Of a DNA stretch of 64,000 nt, positions 17,093-26,353 are shown piece by piece. Position numbers and translations under genes: made by a program. Under the pieces are notes generated by a model. That model was not told where the DNA came from and ran no database searches. It saw only the letters and a list, made by a program, of their open reading frames with translations. Numbering within the stretch: the stretch's first letter is position 1; each line of letters begins with the position of its first letter. This stretch comes from SIG565 sp045594065 (GTDB lineage Bacteria; Bacillota; Clostridia; Oscillospirales; Acutalibacteraceae), in the NCBI GenBank assembly GCA_045594065.1, contig JAZNXU010000040.1, positions 1 to 64,000 on the forward strand. The letters run 5' to 3'.

Positions 17093-18118
17093 TTATCGTA
17101 AATTATCTTCTAAGAACTTCATTGATTTAGTATGCAAATCAGCAAGATTAGCCTGTATCTTTTGATAGTTAAGACTTTCTCTCAGTATATTCGCACTGTT
17201 TACAACATTTTCACTACCATTTCTAGAATTCAATCCAAGATCGTTCATCAAATTCAAAATTTTGTAGTTTGATCTTGCGTAAGTGACAAAGTTTTTTCCC
17301 ATAATAGTAGAAAAAATTGTACCATGAAAAGTAGTAGTAAAAACACATTCAGAATACTCAATATAACCTAAAAACTCTGAAACAGTTACAGCAACATTTC
17401 TATCACACCATGTATTCAAAAGACCAACAGAAATTGTCTGGGCGCCGATCTGTTTGGCGTATTCTTTAATTGCCAATTGTTCATCATCTCTAAATGAGTA
17501 ACCATATATCAGAACATATTTTCCAATCTCTTTGGGCTTCACAACAGGATAATCCGCTTTTTTTAGCAACAATGTAGGATCAAGCACTATTTCAGGCATT
17601 TCACCTGAAATTTCAGCTACCAAATTAGCCGTATTTTTATCACGAACACCAATTGCCCTAAATTTCGAAAAAAGATTGCCTTGACCGTAATGTTCACGAA
17701 ATTCTTTTGTAGAGGTACTATTTGCGCTCGGTGCATAAGCTACTATATTTTCACTATTGAGACCTTTTCCAAGATAGTATGTAGAGCTTCTTATTGTTGG
17801 ATTTTGCACATCCCAAAGTGTATCACTGCCGACTACAATAGCATCCTTGTGTTCACCAGCATATTTTTTAGAAGCAATATTAAGCATATTTCTTGATTTA
17901 ATATACTTTTTGAATTGACGAAGCCTAAAAAGTGCTAATTTTATATTTTTGGTTTTTATCATAAACAGAAATTCATGAATATCCAATCCAGAATATTTAA
18001 TAAACTCAGTCTCATATCCTAGTTTTTGGAAAATTGTTTGCATTGCGAATCCCTGTAAAAAAGCACCAAAGTTTTGCGATGCATAAAGCGTAATTATTCC
18101 GGCACTTTTTTTACTCAT
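17093..18118 (-). CDS. Polysaccharide pyruvyl transferase family protein
   Basis: A 341-residue protein of the CsaB/WcaK-like pyruvyl transferase family, which adds a ketal-linked pyruvate from phosphoenolpyruvate to a sugar and gives negative charge. Visible features: GIITLYASQNFGAFLQGFAM, AIVVGSDTLWDVQNP, AVRDKNTANLV-like region (IGVRDKNTANLV), VLDPTLLLKK and VFTTTFHGTIFSTIMGKNF holding the conserved histidine. Length is typical. It is coupled with the iron-sulfur gene downstream. The acceptor sugar is unknown. Confidence 0.9.
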   Translation of the reverse strand: MSKKSAGIITLYASQNFGAFLQGFAMQTIFQKLGYETEFIKYSGLDIHEFLFMIKTKNIKLALFRLRQFKKYIKSRNMLNIASKKYAGEHKDAIVVGSDTLWDVQNPTIRSSTYYLGKGLNSENIVAYAPSANSTSTKEFREHYGQGNLFSKFRAIGVRDKNTANLVAEISGEMPEIVLDPTLLLKKADYPVVKPKEIGKYVLIYGYSFRDDEQLAIKEYAKQIGAQTISVGLLNTWCDRNVAVTVSEFLGYIEYSECVFTTTFHGTIFSTIMGKNFVTYARSNYKILNLMNDLGLNSRNGSENVVNSANILRESLNYQKIQANLADLHTKSMKFLEDNLR

Positions 18119-18151
18119 ACTTTTCCCCCGTATTATATATTGTTTTTTAAT

Positions 18152-19189
18152 TTAGCGATATGTATTTTGATGTTTTAGTTTTGTCTTTCTATAATTGCCA
18201 TAAATCATCACGAAACCTAGCGGACATATCAGCATCACATACGCAACAATTCTATCTAATTTATTAATATACCCATTGCCTTCACTAACCAACTTGCGAG
18301 TATAATCATTCAATTTTTTAATAGAAACTTTGTCACGTTCTTGGTATGCATGTAAATAACTATTAAAAATTGCAGTCAAAGAATCGTGAATACTGCCAAC
18401 CATCAAAACTTTTGACTTTGCTTCTTTCATTAATTCGTATCTATCCATAAGGGCATCAATCTTATCTAATCTTCCCTTAAGAGGCATATTATGAACTGTA
18501 CTGCCGCTTCGCAAGAGGTAATTTGAAAATCTTTCATTGACAAGTACAGACCTCTCAGCCTTGAACATAATTTTATGAAGAATCATTTCATCCTCATATT
18601 CCTTGCCAACCGGAAATCTTATACCATCAAACAACTCAGCTTTGCACATTTTGGTCCAAATACAATGAGATGCTGTCCATATATGATTAAATCTTACATC
18701 CATATTTTTCCACTGGAAGAGTTTCTCTAAAAAATCATCTCTATCAAGCACCAACTCAACATATTCACTCTTATTACGATTCGGAATAATATCCTTGCAA
18801 TCACCTTCAGGCACAAACGATAAATCCCATTGTATAATATCCGGATCGTGTTTTTGAATAAGTGAAACGCACTTTTCATATGTATTTAATTCTAAATAAT
18901 CGTCGCTATCTATGAAAGTAATATAATCGCCACTCGCTGCCTCAATACCTCTATTTCTTGCGGCGCCGATTCTAGCATTCTTTTGATGAATCACTTTCAC
19001 TCTGCTATCAAAGGCAGCATAATCATCGCATATTTTTGGAGAAGAGTCGGTAGAACCGTCATCAACTAATACTACCTCAATATTCGAATAAGTTTGTCCT
19101 AACAAAGAATCAACACACTTATAAAGATACTTCTCAGAATTATATATCGGAACTACCACCGATATTTTTATATCAGTACATAATCTCAT
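18152..19189 (-). CDS. Family 2 glycosyltransferase
   Basis: A 345-residue GT2 enzyme with KISVVVPIYNSEKYLYKCVD, VVLVDDGSTDSS, RIGAARNRGIEAASGDY and TFIDSDDYLE (metal-binding DSD near residue 92), then GKEYEDEMILHK in the acceptor region. A hydrophobic segment near the C-terminus may anchor it to the membrane. It follows the polymerase gene and precedes the pyruvyl transferase. Donor and acceptor are unknown. Confidence 0.92.
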   Translation of the reverse strand: MRLCTDIKISVVVPIYNSEKYLYKCVDSLLGQTYSNIEVVLVDDGSTDSSPKICDDYAAFDSRVKVIHQKNARIGAARNRGIEAASGDYITFIDSDDYLELNTYEKCVSLIQKHDPDIIQWDLSFVPEGDCKDIIPNRNKSEYVELVLDRDDFLEKLFQWKNMDVRFNHIWTASHCIWTKMCKAELFDGIRFPVGKEYEDEMILHKIMFKAERSVLVNERFSNYLLRSGSTVHNMPLKGRLDKIDALMDRYELMKEAKSKVLMVGSIHDSLTAIFNSYLHAYQERDKVSIKKLNDYTRKLVSEGNGYINKLDRIVAYVMLICPLGFVMIYGNYRKTKLKHQNTYR

Positions 19190-19268
19190 TATTCAATCTC
19201 TTTTCTGTAATCATTTTAAAATTATAAATTAACATAACGGCAAATCAGCCTAACGCAATCCCAAACAT

Positions 19269-20594
19269 TCACCTGTATCGGCTTTGCACGTGTTTTGATT
19301 CATTATTATGTTTTGACCATAATCCGTACATGCAAATTAAAACAGACATAATTGAAAGAATATCCGGTTGGGACAATCCCATATTAACAATTACAAATAT
19401 CGTGAATATAATTTGACCTAACGAATTTGAATATTTAATAAGTTGTATAAACATTTTACCATAAAGAATACTTGACGATATAAAACCTGTCATCGCGATT
19501 GAATTTATCAAACCGCATGTTGTATATCCACCAAGTGGCAAAGCAGACAATCCATCATAACCAACACCAAATATTAATTTATGCGGAACTAAAATTAATG
19601 TTTGCCAAAATCTATTGATTGGTCCAATCCTGGCTGCGCCGGTTTCTAAAGTTAAATCAACACTACCATTATCTCCAATAATTTTAGCAATAAAATTTGT
19701 ATATAAAAAACTATTTTTGGAATACCAAAATATCAAATAAACTATTAGTATAATAATACCCACTAAGATTATATTACGAATAACAGGTGAAATCGTTTTC
19801 CTGTTAGAAAACAAAACCACGACAGTAAAGGCAATCAAATTAAAATAACCTGTGGTAGATTGGGTTGTTATTAATGCCAGTATCAAAATTATATAATATT
19901 TGATCTTTATTCTTTTTTCATAGTCATTCTTAAAAAAAGTAAGAAAATAAAGCGCAGTAATCAATAACGCCTGATACTCACCCGGTTCACCGAACATATA
20001 GGTATTTCTTAGTGGATCCATAAAATTATAGCAGATAAAAAACAATCCATAACTACTACCTAAGAACCCTGTATTGTTTTTAATTTCATACAGTCGCGAA
20101 AATAATCTAAGAGCACTGCGTTCTCCTACTACTATCACAAAAAAGAATTCCAGTAAACTAATGATCGACATTAAAACAACAAGTTTTAAAAAGCGCTTAA
20201 CAAAATTTTCAGGATCAAATTGAATCGCAACATATACGAGAATAAATCTGCTTAATAACGATAATATAGTTCCAATATACAACGCTCCACCGGTTATCAA
20301 GGAAGTCGTCAATAAAGATACCGATAAAACAATTAGAAATATAAAAAGATTCTTCTTAAGAGGTAGTCTTTTAGGAAAAACCAGCATTAATGATCCGCAA
20401 AACAATATTGTGAAACCATAAAATAAGTCAGTACCTACCGCCGTAAGCACCCTGCCACCGATATACTGTATTAAAATATATATCAATACATATTGTATAA
20501 TCGCAATTTTATCAATCACCAATAATCCTGTTCTAAAAAAAGCTTGAGATTTATTGGTTATCGAGTTATTTCCAATAGCATCCACCTTCAACAC
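19269..20594 (-). CDS. O-antigen/capsule polymerase-like membrane protein (Wzy type)
   Basis: A 441-residue protein with about 11-12 membrane helices and a larger extracytoplasmic loop (about 290-330), the layout of Wzy polymerases and O-antigen ligases. The MFGEPGEYQALL segment is like motifs in this loosely conserved group. It starts with GTG at 20594, with GGAG five bases upstream, and overlaps the preceding gene by 29 bases. As the only such protein in the operon it is the best candidate for joining repeat units outside the membrane. Confidence 0.8.
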   Translation of the reverse strand: MLKVDAIGNNSITNKSQAFFRTGLLVIDKIAIIQYVLIYILIQYIGGRVLTAVGTDLFYGFTILFCGSLMLVFPKRLPLKKNLFIFLIVLSVSLLTTSLITGGALYIGTILSLLSRFILVYVAIQFDPENFVKRFLKLVVLMSIISLLEFFFVIVVGERSALRLFSRLYEIKNNTGFLGSSYGLFFICYNFMDPLRNTYMFGEPGEYQALLITALYFLTFFKNDYEKRIKIKYYIILILALITTQSTTGYFNLIAFTVVVLFSNRKTISPVIRNIILVGIIILIVYLIFWYSKNSFLYTNFIAKIIGDNGSVDLTLETGAARIGPINRFWQTLILVPHKLIFGVGYDGLSALPLGGYTTCGLINSIAMTGFISSSILYGKMFIQLIKYSNSLGQIIFTIFVIVNMGLSQPDILSIMSVLICMYGLWSKHNNESKHVQSRYR

Positions 20595-21549
20595 TATCTC
20601 CGTTCTTAATCATATCTCTTTCATCGGGATATACCCAACTGTCATTAAATTGTTTCTTTACATATTCAAATGCAGGATTTGTTTCCCAGCGTTTACCTTT
20701 TATACCAAAAAGTAGCTGCGTAGCACCAGCTAAATGTATTGCTTGTTTGCCTGCTCTTTTTAACTTCGCGGCTAATGGCAGTCCATAGGCGCCACAACCA
20801 ATAATAGCAACATCAAAATCTATTTTCATTGCCTCTTGATACATCCATTCAAGAGCATCAAACCAAGTTTCGAAGCGATCATCTTTCTCGCCAGCTATAG
20901 TCTGAACAGCCTTTAAAGTTTTGAGTTCAAACTCCGGAAGTATATCTGTTCCCGGAAATATTTCTGCACGACGAGCATATTGACTCTTAATTGTTTCTTC
21001 AAAAGGATGAATAACTAAAACCTTTTTACCCTTTAACGCTGCCGACCAATGAACATCCCCAGACCACGGTTCAAAATCAAGCAAATAAGTAATTTGCGGC
21101 TGACTCATAAAATGTTTAATGTAGTAATCCTCAAAGGGTTGAAACCAAACCGCTAGCAAATCTACTTCTTTACAAGCATTTTTCATTTCATCTGCAAAAT
21201 CCGGCAAAAGTTCTTGATCGTTCGGAAAAAAACCCGACCATTCACAAAGATGATTAAAATGAAAATTTTTATCATACTTTTGCCCTATCATTCCGCCAAA
21301 ATCAAACGAGCGTATATTTAAAAGCTCCGTAGATCCAAATCTACCTGCTAAAAAAGGCTTACCTGATAGAATGGCTTCATATATATAGTTATTTCCCTCA
21401 TTAACCGTTAAAAGTTTTAAGCCCGCATATTTATTAATAGCATCGCTATACATCTTTGCAGAATCAAATCTTTTTATCTTCATATCACGTTGTAAGGCTT
21501 TAAACCTGTAAAATAATCCTTTAATTTTGCAAGGTTTTGATTTTTTCAT
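20566..21549 (-). CDS. Polysaccharide-cluster protein, possibly a GT-D-type glycosyltransferase
   Basis: A 327-residue soluble protein. PFLAGRFGSTELLNIR near residue 69 and the C-terminal VAIIGCGAYGLPLAAKLKRAG followed by HLAGATQLLFGIKGKRWE recall the layout of GT-D fold (DUF1792) glycosyltransferases, which have an RFGDGE-like motif and a C-terminal Rossmann-like segment. The match is partial, so the assignment is tentative. It overlaps the alpha/beta-hydrolase-like gene by 4 bases and the polymerase gene by 29, so the three are translated together. Confidence 0.6.
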   Translation of the reverse strand: MKKSKPCKIKGLFYRFKALQRDMKIKRFDSAKMYSDAINKYAGLKLLTVNEGNNYIYEAILSGKPFLAGRFGSTELLNIRSFDFGGMIGQKYDKNFHFNHLCEWSGFFPNDQELLPDFADEMKNACKEVDLLAVWFQPFEDYYIKHFMSQPQITYLLDFEPWSGDVHWSAALKGKKVLVIHPFEETIKSQYARRAEIFPGTDILPEFELKTLKAVQTIAGEKDDRFETWFDALEWMYQEAMKIDFDVAIIGCGAYGLPLAAKLKRAGKQAIHLAGATQLLFGIKGKRWETNPAFEYVKKQFNDSWVYPDERDMIKNGDSVEGGCYWK

Positions 21550-22394
21550 TTTATTACTCTCTTTCTAATTTGTTTAAATGATTCTTTTATAATAAATCTG
21601 ACAGTTACAAAAACGCCAACCGATTTAGAAGAAAAAATAAAAGGTGAAATTATTTTATCTTTATATTTATTGAACATTTCTAGAAGTTCTTCATATGGTA
21701 AGTTAAGCAATTTACCCAACATGCATTTGAATACAGGAACACCGTGGTGTCTTGAATATATCTTAACAGTGTGTACATTTTCTAAATATTTTACAAGTTC
21801 CATTTGAGCAATATCTTGCTTGACAAAAGCCGGCATAAAATAAAAAATTGGTACTCTTGCCCTCTCTATAATAGAAGCAATGTTATAATATTTTGATTTG
21901 TTTAAATCGCTCAAATTTCTTTTTAAAAATGGATTTTTATCGAGGCAACCATCTAAATGTAAATCAAACTGCGCAGAGAAACACAAAGCATATTTCGCAT
22001 TAAGCAAGGCGCCAAACAAAGCTGCTGCATACCCACCAGCCGAAGAACCTACAGTAATAACATCCATACCAATGGTTTCATTTTTGAGGAATTCCGCTAA
22101 TTTAACAACAGAATTATATTTAATATTTATTCCCTCTACATACCAAGATTTATAAATATCTCTGATGAAAATCAACTTGCTAGCATTTTTATGTTTGTAA
22201 TTTTTCCATTCGTAAAAATCACTATCTATAAATGATTTTCTAAAAGCTTGCTCAGTATTAGGAAACCAAATATTATTACTAGAAAAATATATAACACATA
22301 AATTACTTTCAACCTCTTGGTTTTCAATAACATAATTATTCTTTGTGTATACAGATTCGGCTAAATTATTCTCAACAGTCCAGATATCAAACAT
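21546..22394 (-). CDS. Alpha/beta-hydrolase-like protein of the polysaccharide cluster
   Basis: A 282-residue protein with a nucleophile elbow VGSSAGGYAAALFG (about residues 117-130), which implies a serine hydrolase fold. A late histidine in YSRHHGVPVFK could complete a triad. Such proteins appear in capsule operons and may trim or move acyl groups, but the reaction here is not known. It overlaps the next gene by 4 bases. Confidence 0.65.
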   Translation of the reverse strand: MFDIWTVENNLAESVYTKNNYVIENQEVESNLCVIYFSSNNIWFPNTEQAFRKSFIDSDFYEWKNYKHKNASKLIFIRDIYKSWYVEGINIKYNSVVKLAEFLKNETIGMDVITVGSSAGGYAAALFGALLNAKYALCFSAQFDLHLDGCLDKNPFLKRNLSDLNKSKYYNIASIIERARVPIFYFMPAFVKQDIAQMELVKYLENVHTVKIYSRHHGVPVFKCMLGKLLNLPYEELLEMFNKYKDKIISPFIFSSKSVGVFVTVRFIIKESFKQIRKRVIK

Positions 22395-22404
22395 TACTTC
22401 GCCT

Positions 22405-23220
22405 CTATTTTTTAATGATTATACGTATAAAAGGAGTAATAGAACTTTTTACCGCACTCAATATTCCAAAATTCTTATTCAAGTAATAAAACCACTGCTT
22501 CGTTGGTGCGCCTTTAATACTTTCCTTTGCTTTAAGTCTTTGCCTAATCGAAAGTGAAGTATCGGTCCATGTTCCGATAGCAGAATTTTTATTACATATG
22601 CCGACATAATCATTCGACGAATGCACTTCAAAACCATTCTTGCTTATTGAAAAACCATAATCAAAGTCACCCAGAGAATGTATGTAGCGGCTATCCATAA
22701 TTGGAGTTGACTTAAAAACGCGCCACGGTATAAGCACACAATTTGCGTTAAATGTATCAGCTCTTTCACGCCATTCGCTGATTGTTAAAGTTTTATACTT
22801 AATACCTTTTAAATATTTAACTGCACCGTAGCTTACTTCACCATTATTGTCAATAGTTGTGCCAACAATTACAGCTGAATTTTGCTTTTTGCTTTGGTTA
22901 ACGAGTTTTTCAATGCAATCTTCGAAAAAATCAACATCATCGTTAACCATTAAAAAATAATCTGATACCAATTCGTTTTCTTTGATATATTGCATACCAA
23001 AACGCATACCACCTGAATAATAAAGGTTATTGCCGTTAAGTACAGTGATATTATAAGAATTTTTGAGCTTTTCTAACATTTCCGAGGTGCCGTCGGTACT
23101 GCCATCATCAACAATTACAAATTGAAAATCGATACTTGGATTACCTGAAGTGAGTAACTTGACACAGTTCTCAGTCTTCTCTTTTCTGTTAAAACAAGTA
23201 AAAAGGACTAAAACCTTCAT
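22405..23220 (-). CDS. Family 2 glycosyltransferase (rhamnosyltransferase-like)
   Basis: A 271-residue GT2 enzyme: LVLFTCFNRKEKTENCVKL, FVIVDDGSTDGTSEM, NNLYYSGGMRFGM and FLMVNDDVDFFED with the acidic metal-binding motif. YSGGMR and NDDV are typical of the rhamnosyltransferase-like GT2 branch. C-terminal LNKNFG is a further family feature. The 3' neighbour is the hydrolase-like gene and the start overlaps the GT4 gene upstream by 4 bases or fewer. Sugar specificity is inferred only weakly. Confidence 0.9.
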   Translation of the reverse strand: MKVLVLFTCFNRKEKTENCVKLLTSGNPSIDFQFVIVDDGSTDGTSEMLEKLKNSYNITVLNGNNLYYSGGMRFGMQYIKENELVSDYFLMVNDDVDFFEDCIEKLVNQSKKQNSAVIVGTTIDNNGEVSYGAVKYLKGIKYKTLTISEWRERADTFNANCVLIPWRVFKSTPIMDSRYIHSLGDFDYGFSISKNGFEVHSSNDYVGICNKNSAIGTWTDTSLSIRQRLKAKESIKGAPTKQWFYYLNKNFGILSAVKSSITPFIRIIIKK

Positions 23221-24332
23221 ACATTCTCCCTAGTTAATAAATTATTTATTATACCCGCCGTATTTTCCCAAGTGAACTTCTCGAGAATTCGATTATGAGA
23301 AGCCGCCGAAAAATCGCTGCCACTTGTTATAGCATTAATTATCTCATTATCGTTCGAACATAAAACACCCGAAATGTTATTTTCAATAATAAAGTCGGGA
23401 CCTGGGGCACGCAAGGCAATAACCTTGCAACCGTAATACATTGCTTCTAAAATAACCATTCCGAAAATTTCTTGCTCATTAAGGTTAATAAAAGCCTCTG
23501 CAAAGCGGTACAATTCCCATATTTCGGAATTAGGTATTGATTCAATCAATCTTACCTTTTCTTGTAGCCCTTTTTCCTTAATTCTAGCTACTACTTTTTC
23601 TCTAAGCTCTCCCTTGCCTACCATTAAAAGCCTATAAGAATCATCTTTTTCTAAAAGCTCAGATAAAATATCAAGCATTCTCTCAGGCTGTTTTTCTTCA
23701 ACAAGTCGGCCTATGAAAAGCAGCACCTTTTCTTCCGGCTTATATCCGTATTTCTCTTTTAGCTCTTGGCTATTGGTCTCTGCATAATTCTTGTTTAATA
23801 ATGTTAAGTCAAGTCCGACAGGGGCAACAAGCGTATTGGTAACCCCTGTTTCAGCTAAAGCTGCTTTGACAGATGGGGTTTTAACTATACAAGTCGCTTT
23901 CTTGAACACTTTAATATTTCTTGAAAATAAAGCGTTTATTATAAAGCGAACATACTTATTCTCACTGTGACTTTCGGTAACACCTATATACGGAATAAAT
24001 TTTACATTATTTATTTTGCACCAATTATAAACGGTTGGAACTGCAAACTGAGTATCGGAAAAATAAACTAACGCATCTAAAGTCTTATCCAAAACATCTG
24101 TATTAATAAATCCATTAATACCAATGTTTTTTGATGGAATTAAATTTAATGTTGCATTATTTGTATCATCAATTTTTTCGCAGTTTGGCAACTCATTATC
24201 GGGAACGGATTTATATACGATAACCTCATCAAAAAATTTGTCGAGCGACTTCGCTAAACCGATTTCCTGAGTATTATAAAATCCCTTTTGACCAAAATTT
24301 CCTATACTTGTTACTAAAACGCCAACTCTCAT
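23217..24332 (-). CDS. Family 4 glycosyltransferase
   Basis: A 371-residue GT-B enzyme. The C-terminal domain has the GT4 signatures VLLFIGRLVEEKQPERMLD, LLMVGKGELR and EIFGMVILEAMYYGCKVIA, the last containing the E-x7-E nucleotide-sugar binding motif. The ATG used (24332) overlaps the stop codon of the upstream acetyltransferase as TGATG, so translation is coupled. It probably adds an interior sugar of the repeat unit. Confidence 0.92.
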   Translation of the reverse strand: MRVGVLVTSIGNFGQKGFYNTQEIGLAKSLDKFFDEVIVYKSVPDNELPNCEKIDDTNNATLNLIPSKNIGINGFINTDVLDKTLDALVYFSDTQFAVPTVYNWCKINNVKFIPYIGVTESHSENKYVRFIINALFSRNIKVFKKATCIVKTPSVKAALAETGVTNTLVAPVGLDLTLLNKNYAETNSQELKEKYGYKPEEKVLLFIGRLVEEKQPERMLDILSELLEKDDSYRLLMVGKGELREKVVARIKEKGLQEKVRLIESIPNSEIWELYRFAEAFINLNEQEIFGMVILEAMYYGCKVIALRAPGPDFIIENNISGVLCSNDNEIINAITSGSDFSAASHNRILEKFTWENTAGIINNLLTRENV

Positions 24333-24877
24333 CAATTAACCTCTGAATTACTGTATAGTATAGACTCGTGCTTTTCAATCTGTCCATCAGAGAAACGGGC
24401 TCCGATCACCTTTGCAGGGTTACCCGCAACAATGGAATATGGTGGAATATCTTTTAAAACAACGCTACCCGCCGCTACGATTGAGCCTTTGCCTATTTTA
24501 ACGCCTGAAACCACGATTGAACCGTATCCTATCCAAGTATCATCTTCTATCACAATCTTTAAATCTTTACCTTTAAAGTTGTAATTACTGTCACCTATCC
24601 ACGGACTATCCTTTATCGCCTTGCCAATACAGGTATAATCGTGGTCATATTTGCCTATTAACCCAACATTATTAGCAATTAAAACACCGTTTCCTATTTC
24701 AATATCGGCTTCAAGAGTACAATATTTGCCTATATATACATTATTACCGATTGACATCCGTTTTGGTGCATAAAAGATAGTTCCGCGACCAAACGTTGAA
24801 TTTTCACCTAAAGTAATATTCTTTTTATTTGCCAACAACAGCTTGCAACGCAATCTTTTTAAGAACTTTATAATCAT
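24332..24877 (-). CDS. Hexapeptide-repeat acetyltransferase
   Basis: A 181-residue left-handed beta-helix protein with repeated hexapeptide units such as IGNNVYIGKYCTLEADIEIG, VKIGKGSIVAAGSVV and the end motif PPYSIVAGNPAKVIGARF. This is the XAT-type O-acetyltransferase class that uses acetyl-CoA. A histidine in GKYDHDYTC may be catalytic. It is coupled to the GT4 gene and probably acetylates a repeat-unit sugar. Confidence 0.88.
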   Translation of the reverse strand: MIIKFLKRLRCKLLLANKKNITLGENSTFGRGTIFYAPKRMSIGNNVYIGKYCTLEADIEIGNGVLIANNVGLIGKYDHDYTCIGKAIKDSPWIGDSNYNFKGKDLKIVIEDDTWIGYGSIVVSGVKIGKGSIVAAGSVVLKDIPPYSIVAGNPAKVIGARFSDGQIEKHESILYSNSEVN

Positions 24878-24885
24878 TTAACTAT

Positions 24886-25656
24886 CTACTTTCCTTTAAC
24901 TACAACATTCCAAATGAATTTTGTATTAGTAATTAGATAACGCTTTAAAAGTCTTTTAGGCTCTTGAATAAGCCGATATAACCATTCTAAATTGCTTTTT
25001 TGCATCCATTTCGGAGCCCTTTTTATATTACCTGCAAAATAAGCAAATCCTGCGCCTACGCCTACCATTAAAGCGTTAAATTTATCTTTATGCTCATACA
25101 TCCAAAATTCCTGTTTTGGAGCACCCAAGCCTACCCAAATAAAATCAGGCTCGGAATTATTGATAGTCTGCGCAATTTTAGAATTTTCATCGGGCGTTAA
25201 CTCTGTAAATGGCGGACAATAATATCCGCAAATGTTTATACCCTCGTACTTCTTTTTGAGATTAGCTATCATTTTCTCTACGATTTCGGTAGTGGCACCG
25301 TAAAAATAATGCTTATACCCTTTTTCTACTGAAACCTTAAAAATTTCAGTCATAAAATCTGGTCCTGTTGTGCGCTGCATATCGGTAAATCCGCGCTTTT
25401 GACCAACACTGCTTAAAGGACCGCCGTCAGGAATCGCCAAAGCTGCACTGTTCTGAACATTGAGGTAATCTTTATTCTCATAAGCCATAACCGTTGTATG
25501 TACATTTGAAACACATATATATTTGCCCGACAAGGATTTGAAATTTTTATCAATAAATTCAAGTAGCCACTGCATATTAACAGCGGCGATATTTACACCT
25601 AAGATATTGCATAAAGGTACTTGCTGTAATTCTATTGGTCTATCTTTAATAGTCAT
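24886..25656 (-). CDS. WecG/TagA/CpsF family glycosyltransferase
   Basis: A 256-residue GT26 enzyme. VHTTVMAYENKDY, AIPDGGPLSSVGQKRG (with the catalytic aspartate), RTTGPDFM, HYFYGAT, VGLGAPKQEFWM and GVGAGFAYFAG are all hallmarks. Family members add N-acetylmannosaminuronate or N-acetylmannosamine as the second sugar on the lipid carrier. The start at 25656 has a perfect GGAGG; an in-frame start 7 codons earlier has none. With the initiating transferase it likely builds the first disaccharide. Confidence 0.93.
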   Translation of the reverse strand: MTIKDRPIELQQVPLCNILGVNIAAVNMQWLLEFIDKNFKSLSGKYICVSNVHTTVMAYENKDYLNVQNSAALAIPDGGPLSSVGQKRGFTDMQRTTGPDFMTEIFKVSVEKGYKHYFYGATTEIVEKMIANLKKKYEGINICGYYCPPFTELTPDENSKIAQTINNSEPDFIWVGLGAPKQEFWMYEHKDKFNALMVGVGAGFAYFAGNIKRAPKWMQKSNLEWLYRLIQEPKRLLKRYLITNTKFIWNVVVKGK

Positions 25657-25677
25657 AACAAATACCTCCTTAACCAT

Positions 25678-26334
25678 TTAGTTGTTTTCTAAAAATTTTT
25701 TAATATCAGAAAATTCTTCCGCGTGAGCTTTAATCCACGCCTCATCCTTTTCCCACCATTTAATTTTCATTAGTTTTTCGATTTCTTCTTCCGCAAATCT
25801 ATATCTTATAATTTTAGCAGGAACTCCACCCACTATTGCATAGGGCGGAACATCTTTAGTAACAACGGCGCCTGCCGCTATAACTGCACCGTCCCCTATT
25901 GTTACACCCTCTAAAATAGTAGCACGGGCACCAATCCAAACATCATTTCCGATTATGACACTTAATTCCCTTTGATCATCAATATATTTAAAATTCGGAA
26001 ATTTATTTTCCTTTACAAAAGAAAATTTTTTATTTTCCACTGAATAAAAAGCGGGATGAATAGAAACAAAATTAGTTGGATGATTTCCTTGAATAGTACT
26101 AACATCACCGGCGATGCACGCATATCTACCAATTGAGGCATTCTTTATAAATGAATTGGTGGCAATATAAGAACCAAACCCTAAACTACTATTCAAAAAT
26201 ACAGTTCCAAATCCAATTCGATTATTTCCCTCAAATTTAGAACGGGAATCTAATATTACTTTTTCGCCAACCCTACATAATTTATAAACTCTGGACCTAT
26301 GAATAAACTGCTTAAGCGCTTTTAATAGGCTCAT
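25678..26334 (-). CDS. CatB/LbH-type O-acetyltransferase
   Basis: A 218-residue hexapeptide-repeat protein. IGRYACIAGDVSTIQGNHPT carries the probable catalytic histidine, VIIGNDVWIGARATILEG and IGDGAVIAAGAVVTKDVPPY continue the beta-helix, and GGVPAKIIRYRF ends it. It resembles the CatB-related O-acetyltransferases of capsule clusters. It lies between ugd and the GT26 gene. Together with 24332-24877 and the membrane acyltransferase there are three possible acylation enzymes in the operon. Confidence 0.88.
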   Translation of the reverse strand: MSLLKALKQFIHRSRVYKLCRVGEKVILDSRSKFEGNNRIGFGTVFLNSSLGFGSYIATNSFIKNASIGRYACIAGDVSTIQGNHPTNFVSIHPAFYSVENKKFSFVKENKFPNFKYIDDQRELSVIIGNDVWIGARATILEGVTIGDGAVIAAGAVVTKDVPPYAIVGGVPAKIIRYRFAEEEIEKLMKIKWWEKDEAWIKAHAEEFSDIKKFLENN

Positions 26335-26353
26335 ATTCTTATACCTCTATTTA

